Shown one piece after another: positions 6,794-12,067 of a DNA stretch of 12,067 nt. This DNA comes from Actinomycetales bacterium (GTDB taxonomy: Bacteria; Actinomycetota; Actinomycetes; Actinomycetales; Dermabacteraceae). Location: NCBI GenBank assembly GCA_012799425.1, contig JAAZLF010000158.1, forward strand, positions 1 through 12,067. The letters are read 5' to 3'. The notes under the pieces were generated by a model. That model had not been told where the DNA came from and made no database searches. It worked only from the letters and a program-made list of their open reading frames with translations. Positions within the stretch are counted from its first letter, which is position 1, and every line of letters starts with the position of its first letter. Made by a program: the position numbers and the translations under genes.

Positions 6794-7840
6794 ATGGCCC
6801 ACCTCTCCCGCCGCGCCCTGGCCGGCTCCGCCCTGACATTCGCCGCCCTCCTGGCGGGCTGCTCCGTCGAGGACTCGAGCACCCCGGACGGCGGCACCGC
6901 CGGCGACGCCGCAGACGGCGCCGGGGAGGGCACCGTCTCCCTCGACCACGCCTTCGGGCGCACCGAGATCCCCGCGTCCGTCGAGGTGGTCACCACCGTG
7001 GCGTGGGCGAACCACGAGGTGCCCCTCGCGCTCGGGGTCGTGCCGGCGGGCATGGCCGCCGCGAACTTCGGCGACGACGACGGGAACGGCATGCTCCCCT
7101 GGGTCGAGGCCGCTCTCGACGAGCTCGGTGCCACGGCCCCCGTCCTCTTCGACGAATCGGACGGCATCGACATCGAGGGCGTCGCCGACACCGCCCCCGA
7201 CGTGATCCTCGCGGCGTACTCGGGCCTCACCCAGGAGGATTACGACACCCTCACCGAGATCGCCCCGACCATCCCCTTCCCGGACGTCGCCTGGGGCACG
7301 GCCTGGCGGGACATGATCACCGCCAACGCGGCAGGGATGGGCATGGCGGAACAGGGCGAGGCCCTGATCGCGGAGCTCGAGGAACAGATCGAGGAGGCCG
7401 TCGCGCAGCATCCCTCCCTCGCGGGCAGGAGCGTCATGTTCCTCACCCACGTGGACACCACCGACCTCTCGACGGTGAACTTCTACACCGCGCATGACAC
7501 GCGCACCATGTTCTTCGAGGATCTCGGCATGAAGATCGCCCAGAGCGTCCAGGACGCCTCCGCCGAGACCGACGCCTTCTCCTCATCCGTCAGCGCAGAG
7601 CAGGCTGACGTGTTCGACGACGTCGAGATCATCGTGACCTACGGCGATGCGGAGCTCGTCGCGGCCCTCGAGGGCGATCCGCTGCTGTCCCAGATGCCGG
7701 CCGTGAAGAACGGTGCGGTGGTGCACCTGCCCGGCGACAGCCCGCTGGGCACCGCAGCGAATCCGACCCCGCTCGCGATCCCGTACATCCTCGAGGAGTA
7801 CCTGGCCGAGCTCGACCGCGCGGCGAACGCCTCCGCCTGA
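6794..7840 (+). CDS. Ferric-siderophore ABC importer binding lipoprotein (FepB/FecB type)
   Basis: This is the membrane-anchored receptor that captures a ferric siderophore for the importer encoded just downstream, 348 aa. The signal peptide has a twin-arginine-like SRR (5-7) and a lipobox L-A-G-C with lipidated Cys23, so Tat export is possible. A Gly/Asp/Ala-rich linker (24-46) precedes a TroA-type helical-backbone domain: TEIPASVEVVTTVAWANHEVPLALGVVPAG (57-86), DTAPDVILAAYSGL (132-145), a long helical hinge around 183-208, and the C-terminal VKNGAVVHLPGDSPLG (304-319). The ATG at 6794 was chosen because GAAAGG (6783-6788) is 5 nt upstream and it places the signal peptide at the N-terminus; an earlier in-frame ATG at 6713 lies inside the promoter. 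It is the first gene of the iron-box-controlled operon. The siderophore is unknown. Confidence 0.92.
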   Translation: MAHLSRRALAGSALTFAALLAGCSVEDSSTPDGGTAGDAADGAGEGTVSLDHAFGRTEIPASVEVVTTVAWANHEVPLALGVVPAGMAAANFGDDDGNGMLPWVEAALDELGATAPVLFDESDGIDIEGVADTAPDVILAAYSGLTQEDYDTLTEIAPTIPFPDVAWGTAWRDMITANAAGMGMAEQGEALIAELEEQIEEAVAQHPSLAGRSVMFLTHVDTTDLSTVNFYTAHDTRTMFFEDLGMKIAQSVQDASAETDAFSSSVSAEQADVFDDVEIIVTYGDAELVAALEGDPLLSQMPAVKNGAVVHLPGDSPLGTAANPTPLAIPYILEEYLAELDRAANASA

Positions 7841-7853
7841 GCAGCGCCCCTCG

Positions 7854-8897
7854 GTGACCACCACGCTTCCCGCCGGCACGGCGACCGCCGACCTCCTGCG
7901 TCGTACGGCCCGCTCCCGGGCGCTCAGGCTGCTCCTCGTCCTCGTCGCGCTGATGCTGATCTGCGTCGCCTCGGTGACGATCGGTTCTCGCGATGTCGGC
8001 ATCGAGGACGTCCTCGCCGCCCTCGGCGGTTCACACGAGGGCTTCGGCCCCGCAGCCGTCGCCACCCGCATCCCCCGCACCCTGCTCGCGGCGGCCGCCG
8101 GGGCGGCGCTGGGCGTCTCCGGCGCGGTGATGCAGGGGGTGACCCGCAATCCGCTCGCCGATCCCGGCATCCTCGGGATCAACACCGGTGCATCGCTGGC
8201 CGTAGTGGTGGGCATCGCCTGGTTCGGGCTCACGACCGCCTCGACCTACATCTGGGTCGCGATCCTGGGCGCAGGGCTCACGGCGGTGCTCGTCTACACC
8301 CTGGGGTCGCTCGGGCAGGGCGGGGCCACACCGCTCAAGCTGGCTCTCGCCGGTGCCGCGACGGGAGCGGCCCTGACCTCCTTCATCAGCGCCGTGGTGC
8401 TCCCCCGTTCGGACATCGGTGACAGCGTGCGCTCCTGGCAGATCGGCGGGGTGGGCGGCGGCACCTACGCGTCCCTCCTGCAGGTAGGCCCGTTCCTGCT
8501 GGGAGGGGCGGTCCTGTGCGCCCTCAGCGCCCGGGCCCTGAACAGCCTCGCGCTCGGGGACGAGCTCGCCGCCGGGCTCGGCGAGAGGGTCGCGGCCGCT
8601 CGCGGCGTCGCCTCATTGGGCGCGGTGGTGCTGTGCGGCGCATCGACCGCGGTGACGGGCCCGATCGGCTTCGTCGGGCTCGTGGTCCCCCACACCTGCC
8701 GCCTCCTCATCGGCCCGGACCACCGCTGGCTGCTCCCGTTCAGCGCGCTGGTGGGCGCCGGTCTGCTCACCGCCGCCGACGTGCTGGGACGGATCGTCGC
8801 CCGGCCCGACGAGCTCGCCGTGGGCATCCTCACCGCCCTGCTGGGCGCCCCGTTCTTCATCGCCATCGTGCGCAGGCAGAAGGTGAGCCGGCTGTGA
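7854..8897 (+). CDS. FecCD-family siderophore importer permease, first copy
   Basis: This is one half of the inner-membrane channel for ferric siderophores, 347 aa, with the many membrane helices typical of FecCD/BtuC proteins. Family marks are RIPRTLLA (72-79), the block MQGVTRNPLADPGILGINTGAS (93-114), LALGDELAAGLG (232-243) and the gate segment GPIGFVGLVVPHTCRLL (269-285). The GTG start at 7854 is 13 nt after the receptor stop and gives a short polar N-terminus before the first helix (about 24-44). No strong Shine-Dalgarno is visible, so coupling to the receptor gene is likely. The stop overlaps the next permease start as GTGA. FepD-like by order and sequence. Confidence 0.93.
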   Translation: MTTTLPAGTATADLLRRTARSRALRLLLVLVALMLICVASVTIGSRDVGIEDVLAALGGSHEGFGPAAVATRIPRTLLAAAAGAALGVSGAVMQGVTRNPLADPGILGINTGASLAVVVGIAWFGLTTASTYIWVAILGAGLTAVLVYTLGSLGQGGATPLKLALAGAATGAALTSFISAVVLPRSDIGDSVRSWQIGGVGGGTYASLLQVGPFLLGGAVLCALSARALNSLALGDELAAGLGERVAAARGVASLGAVVLCGASTAVTGPIGFVGLVVPHTCRLLIGPDHRWLLPFSALVGAGLLTAADVLGRIVARPDELAVGILTALLGAPFFIAIVRRQKVSRL

Positions 8898-9952
8898 GCA
8901 CCGCTTCCCTCGCCCCGGCCACGACGACGACCCGCGCCAGGGTCGCGGCCGCGCGGCGCCGACGCGACCGCCGGGCAGGGCTGACACTCACCCTCCTGCT
9001 GGCGGCGATCCTCATCGTGTTCTGCCTGACGCTCATGCTCGGGCGCACCGTCCACCCTCCCGGGGACGTGCTCGCGGTGCTCCTGGGCCACGACGTGCCC
9101 GGAGCCAGCTTCACCGTGGGCCGGCTCCGTCTGCCCCGCGCCGTGCTCGCCGCCCTCGCGGGCGCAGCGTTCGGCCTGGGGGGAGCGACCTTCCAGACCA
9201 TGCTCCGCAACCCGCTCGCGAGCCCGGACATCATCGGGATCTCCTCGGGGGCGAGCGCGGCCGCCGCCTTCGGCATCGTGGTCCTCGGGCTGTCCGGGCC
9301 CGCGGTCTCCGCTCTCGCGATCACCGCCGGCCTCGCCGTGGCGATGCTGATCTTCCTGCTGTCCTCGCGCGGCGGTGCGGCCGGGACACGGCTGATCCTG
9401 GTCGGGATCGGCATCGCCGCGATGCTCATGAGCGTCACCGACTGGGTGCTGTCGAAGGCCGGCCAGTGGGAGCTGCAGGAAGCGCTGCGATGGCTGACCG
9501 GCAGCCTGAACAACAGCTCCTGGGAGCAGGCGCTCCCGGTGCTCATCGCACTCCTCTGCCTAGGGCCCGTCCTGCTCACCCGGGCCGAGGATCTGCGTGC
9601 CTCCCAGCTCGGCGAGGACGCCGCCCAGGCCCTCGGTGTGCGCGTGGGGCGACTGCGCCTGGTGGTGGTGATCGCGGCTGTCGGCCTGGTGGCTGTCGCC
9701 ACCGCGGCCTGCGGGCCGATCGCCTTCGTCTCCTTCCTGGCCGGACCGATCGCGGTACGGATCATCGGTCCCGGCACCTCGCCCCTGCTGCCGGCCGCCC
9801 TGGTCGGAGCCCTGCTGGTGCTGGTCGCCGATCTGGTGGGCCAGTTCGCCACGGGGACCAGGTACCCCGTGGGGGTGGTGACCGGCGTGCTCGGCGCACC
9901 GTTCCTGCTCCATCTCATCATCAGCGTGAACCGTCGAGGGAGCTCCCTGTGA
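8894..9952 (+). CDS. FecCD-family siderophore importer permease, second copy
   Basis: This is the partner permease, 352 aa, forming a heterodimer with the preceding one. The N-terminus is a basic stretch RARVAAARRRRDRRAG (14-29) before the first helix (about 30-50). Family marks are VGRLRLPRAVLAALAGAAFGLGG (75-97), MLRNPLASPDIIGISSGAS (103-121), LGEDAAQALGVRVGRLRL (239-256) and a gate segment GPIAFVSFLAGPIAVRIIGPG (274-294). The latter lacks the PH pair seen in the first permease (VVPH) and in many FecCD proteins. The GTG start at 8894 overlaps the upstream stop as GTGA. FepG-like. Confidence 0.93.
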   Translation: MSTASLAPATTTTRARVAAARRRRDRRAGLTLTLLLAAILIVFCLTLMLGRTVHPPGDVLAVLLGHDVPGASFTVGRLRLPRAVLAALAGAAFGLGGATFQTMLRNPLASPDIIGISSGASAAAAFGIVVLGLSGPAVSALAITAGLAVAMLIFLLSSRGGAAGTRLILVGIGIAAMLMSVTDWVLSKAGQWELQEALRWLTGSLNNSSWEQALPVLIALLCLGPVLLTRAEDLRASQLGEDAAQALGVRVGRLRLVVVIAAVGLVAVATAACGPIAFVSFLAGPIAVRIIGPGTSPLLPAALVGALLVLVADLVGQFATGTRYPVGVVTGVLGAPFLLHLIISVNRRGSSL

Positions 9953-10767
9953 CCACTGACCACAGCCTCCGTGTGGAGGACCTCCGCCTCGGATACGGCG
10001 AGCGCACCGTGATCGACGGGCTCGACCTCGAGCTCGTCGCAGGGGGCGTCACCGCCATCGTCGGCGCGAACGCCTCGGGCAAATCCACTCTGCTGCGGTC
10101 GATGTCCCGTCTGCTGACGCCGCACAGCGGGCAGGTCCTCCTGGACGGCCAGCAGATCCACCGGATGCCCGCCAAGCAGCTCGCTCGCACCCTGGGCCTG
10201 CTCCCGCAGTCCCCGATCACGCCCGAGGGGATCAGCGTCGCGGATCTCGTCAGCCGCGGACGCCACCCCCACCAGGGGCTCTTCACCCGGTGGAGCGCAG
10301 CCGACGACGAGGCGGTCGCCTCGGCGCTGGACGCCACCGGCACCGCCGATCTCGCCGAGCGCCCGGTCGACGAGCTCTCCGGCGGTCAGCGCCAACGGGT
10401 ATGGGTCGCCATGGCGCTCGCGCAGGGCACGGATCTGCTCCTGCTCGATGAGCCCACCACGTTCCTGGACGTGAGCCATCAGGTCGAGGTGCTCGACCTG
10501 CTCACCGACCTCAACCACTCGCGCGGGATCACGGTCGCGATGGTGCTGCACGACCTGAATCTCGCGGCGCGCTACAGCGACCAGCTGGTCATGATCGCCG
10601 GGGGCACCGTCGCAGCCGCCGGCACCCCTTCCGAGGTGCTCACGCAGGAGCGGATCCTCGAGGTGTTCGGGGTGCACAGCCAGGTCATCACCGATCCCGT
10701 CTCCGGGACCCCGTTGATGATCCCGATCGGGCGGCACCACATCGCAGGTGCGCGCCCTGCCCGATGA
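9949..10767 (+). CDS. Siderophore importer ATP-binding protein (FepC type)
   Basis: This is the cytoplasmic ATPase that powers the siderophore importer, 272 aa, normal for FepC/FhuC. Walker A is GANASGKST (39-47), a variant of the more usual GPNGCGKST but with all required residues. The Q-loop glutamine is Q87 (LLPQ), the signature LSGGQRQRVWVAMALAQ is at 143-159, Walker B LLLLDEPT at 163-170, the D-loop at about FLD 172-174, and the switch histidine is H201 (MVLHDLN). The GTG start overlaps the second permease stop as GTGA and has GAGGGAG (9936-9942) 6 nt upstream. The gene closes the operon; the next gene is 118 bp on and unrelated. Confidence 0.95.
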   Translation: MTTDHSLRVEDLRLGYGERTVIDGLDLELVAGGVTAIVGANASGKSTLLRSMSRLLTPHSGQVLLDGQQIHRMPAKQLARTLGLLPQSPITPEGISVADLVSRGRHPHQGLFTRWSAADDEAVASALDATGTADLAERPVDELSGGQRQRVWVAMALAQGTDLLLLDEPTTFLDVSHQVEVLDLLTDLNHSRGITVAMVLHDLNLAARYSDQLVMIAGGTVAAAGTPSEVLTQERILEVFGVHSQVITDPVSGTPLMIPIGRHHIAGARPAR

Positions 10768-10835
10768 GTCAGGACTGCTTGCGGCGCATCGTCCCGCGTG
10801 GAAGGCTTGAGCGGACCCAGGCGGGGTGACGAGGC

Positions 10836-10850
10836 CGAGCCGGGTGCTCG
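10836..10850 (+). terminator. Short hairpin between the siderophore operon and the baeRF-like gene
   Basis: CGAGC-CGGGT-GCTCG forms a 5-bp GC-rich stem with a 5-nt loop. It is the only compact hairpin in the 118-bp gap after the siderophore ATPase. There is no U-run; it could equally lie in the leader of the next gene. Very weak call. Confidence 0.15.
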
Positions 10851-10873
10851 CTCCCCCGCACGTCGAGCACGTT

Positions 10874-10878
10874 GGAGG
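10874..10878 (+). promoter_or_regulatory. Shine-Dalgarno deciding a GTG start
   Basis: GGAGG stands 7 nt before the GTG at 10886. It favours this start over the in-frame ATG at 10826, which lacks a comparable site and would add 20 residues not expected in the family. Confidence 0.7.
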
Positions 10879-10885
10879 TCCCCCT

Positions 10886-11992
10886 GTGAAACTGCCCTGG
10901 CTCTCGCCCGTCCTCGAACAGCCCGGTCCCCTCGTCTCCGTCCATCTCGACACCACGCGGACCGATCCGCAGGCGGCGGGCGAGCTCGAGGCGCGGTGGG
11001 CGCAGATGCGATCTCGGCTCGCGGCGGACGGCGCTCCCGACGACATCCTGTCCAGGATCGAGGAATCGGTGCTGAGCCCCTCGCCTCTGGGCGGTCGGCA
11101 CGGCAGGCCGATCTTCGCCTCGGACTCAGAGATCCTGGTGGATCGCGTGCTGCCGGCGCCCCCGCGGCAGGAGTCCGCGCACCGCGGCGAGTTCCCCCAC
11201 CTGCTGCCGTTGCTGCAGCTGATCCCCTTCGCGGTCAGCCAGCTGCTCATCGTGGTCGACCGTGCCGGTGCGGATCTGCACCTGCGCGCGCCGGAGAACC
11301 CCTCGATCGCGCACGGTCCCAACGGTCTGGGCAGCGATGCGACCGTCGAGGGCGGCCATGACGTGCTCCACAAGGCGAGCGTCGGCGGCGGCCCGCAGCA
11401 CGGCTGGCGTGCCGACAACTTCGAGGCCCGGGTGGAGGACTCGTGGGAGCGCAATGCCGATGCGGTCGCCTCCGCGGTCGAGAAGGTGCTGCGCGAGAAG
11501 CGGGTGGACATGGTCATGCTCAGCGGTGACGTGCGTGCGATGGGCCTGCTGCGGGAGGCGCTGGGCCGTGAGACCCGTGACCGGCTGATCGACGTCCCCA
11601 GCGGCGCGCGCGGCGTCTCCCTGGAGCGCGGTCCGTTCCGGGAGGAGATCGACCGCACCACCGATGAGTTCATCACCGCCCGTCAGCACGAGCTCGCCGC
11701 CCGGTTCCGGGAGAGCCAGGCCAGGGACGGCGCCTCGGTGGGCGGGGCCCTCGAGGTCGAGCAGGCCCTGGCACGGGGCCAGGTCGAGGAGCTCGTGTTC
11801 GTCAGCGGTCATGAGCCCGACGGCATCGAGGAGCTGCTGCGCTCGGCGCTGGCGACCGATGCGTCGGTCTCCGCGCTCGATGCCGAGACCGACGGCGTCC
11901 CCGAAGGGGTGGGAGCGCTGCTGCGCTGGAAGGATGACTCCACGCCCTCCAACAGCATCGGCTCGATGTCGGGGGATGCCCGCCGCGAGTGA
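10886..11992 (+). CDS. Rv2629-like baeRF (archaeo-eukaryotic release-factor-like) protein
   Basis: This is a 368-aa soluble protein resembling Mycobacterium tuberculosis Rv2629 and the wider baeRF/Vms1/Balon group, which share domains with eukaryotic eRF1 and Pelota and act at ribosomes (peptidyl-tRNA cleavage or hibernation). The resemblance, recalled from memory, runs throughout: PGPLVSVHLDTTRT (13-26), GRPIFASDSEILVDRVLPAPP (73-93), LLIVVDRAGADLHL (120-133), MVMLSGDVRAMGLL (209-222), EEIDRTTDEF (253-262), ELVFVSGHEPDG (302-313) and the C-terminal GVGALLRW (341-348). The middle loop reads VGGGPQHGW (166-174), where eRF1-type proteins carry their GGQ loop. GTG start chosen by the GGAGG upstream. 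It appears monocistronic and functionally separate from the importers. Hydrolase versus hibernation role is undecided. Confidence 0.8.
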   Translation: MKLPWLSPVLEQPGPLVSVHLDTTRTDPQAAGELEARWAQMRSRLAADGAPDDILSRIEESVLSPSPLGGRHGRPIFASDSEILVDRVLPAPPRQESAHRGEFPHLLPLLQLIPFAVSQLLIVVDRAGADLHLRAPENPSIAHGPNGLGSDATVEGGHDVLHKASVGGGPQHGWRADNFEARVEDSWERNADAVASAVEKVLREKRVDMVMLSGDVRAMGLLREALGRETRDRLIDVPSGARGVSLERGPFREEIDRTTDEFITARQHELAARFRESQARDGASVGGALEVEQALARGQVEELVFVSGHEPDGIEELLRSALATDASVSALDAETDGVPEGVGALLRWKDDSTPSNSIGSMSGDARRE

Positions 11993-12029
11993 TCCGCGCC
12001 GCCGGCGCGGCCGGCGATCGGGGCCCGCT

Positions 12030-12043
12030 GAGGCCTCGGCCTC
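12030..12043 (+). terminator. GC-rich hairpin after the baeRF-like gene
   Basis: GAGGC-CTCG-GCCTC forms a 5-bp stem with a 4-nt loop, 38 nt after the stop. A second short GC dyad, GCCGGC-GCG-GCCGGC, precedes it at 12001-12015. Neither is followed by a U-run. Together they are a plausible actinomycete-style terminator, but GC-rich sequence forms such stems readily by chance. Confidence 0.3.
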
Positions 12044-12067
12044 CGGCCGTCGCGGCGCGCGGACCCG

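Noticed and set aside
10764..10829. 21-codon ORF overlapping the siderophore ATPase stop as ATGA (MSQDCLRRIVPRGRLERTQAG)
   Set aside because: Very short, with no ribosome-binding site apart from coupling and no recognisable feature. An ATGA plus a short open frame is likely by chance here.
10768..10885. Possible ECF-type promoter (GGAAG near 10800) before the baeRF-like gene
   Set aside because: No partner -10 element of the GTT type is found at the right distance; nothing firm can be said about this promoter.
8857..11676. 939-codon open frame on the minus strand, antisense to the second permease, ATPase and baeRF-like gene
   Set aside because: Its translation is Arg/Ser/Pro-rich low-complexity sequence without domains, and it lies opposite three genes with clear family motifs. 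Long antisense frames are expected at this GC content.

Overview
The window is a high-GC (roughly 70%) bacterial chromosome segment. Codon third positions are almost all G or C, GTG starts are frequent, genes overlap by ATGA or GTGA, and there is a DtxR/IdeR-type iron box and an Rv2629-like protein. All of this points to an actinomycete, plausibly a member of the Micrococcales; the exact genus cannot be fixed from the sequence alone.

Left part (1-3980, minus strand): a tightly packed peptide/nickel-type (Dpp/Opp class) ABC importer operon. Transcription runs right to left: a family 5 lipoprotein binding protein, a DppB-like permease, a DppC-like permease, and an ATPase cut by the window edge. 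Junctions are a 1-nt gap and then two 4-bp ATGA overlaps. The 213-bp divergent region (3981-4193) holds a good promoter for this operon, with a perfect 6+3+6 dyad where transcription should begin. On the other side, on the plus strand (4194-5552), is a flavin-dependent monooxygenase of the NtaA/SnaA/DszA/DmoA group. Importer plus monooxygenase reads as a scavenging module that imports a small organosulfur, amine or chelator-type compound and oxidatively cleaves it. The substrate cannot be read from the sequence, and no partner flavin reductase is present.

Middle part (5553-6631): a 230-bp gap that contains a possible 38-codon leader ORF with a good ribosome-binding site. Its stop overlaps the start of an AraC-family regulator (TGATG), which has no convincing ribosome-binding site of its own.

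Right-middle part (6632-10767, plus strand): a complete ferric-siderophore ABC importer, in the order lipoprotein receptor, two FecCD permeases, ATPase. The last three are joined by GTGA overlaps. A 19-bp DtxR/IdeR-like iron box overlaps the predicted promoter. No siderophore biosynthesis genes are visible, so import of siderophores made elsewhere, or of foreign ones, is likely. The AraC protein next door is a candidate siderophore-sensing activator.

Right end (10886-11992): a stand-alone Rv2629-like protein of the bacterial archaeo-eukaryotic-release-factor-like (baeRF/Vms1/Balon) group, likely a ribosome-directed stress factor unrelated to the importers. The last 75 bases contain only GC-rich hairpins. 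No tRNA, rRNA, CRISPR array, insertion sequence or phage gene was seen. No gene-free stretch exceeds 300 bases.
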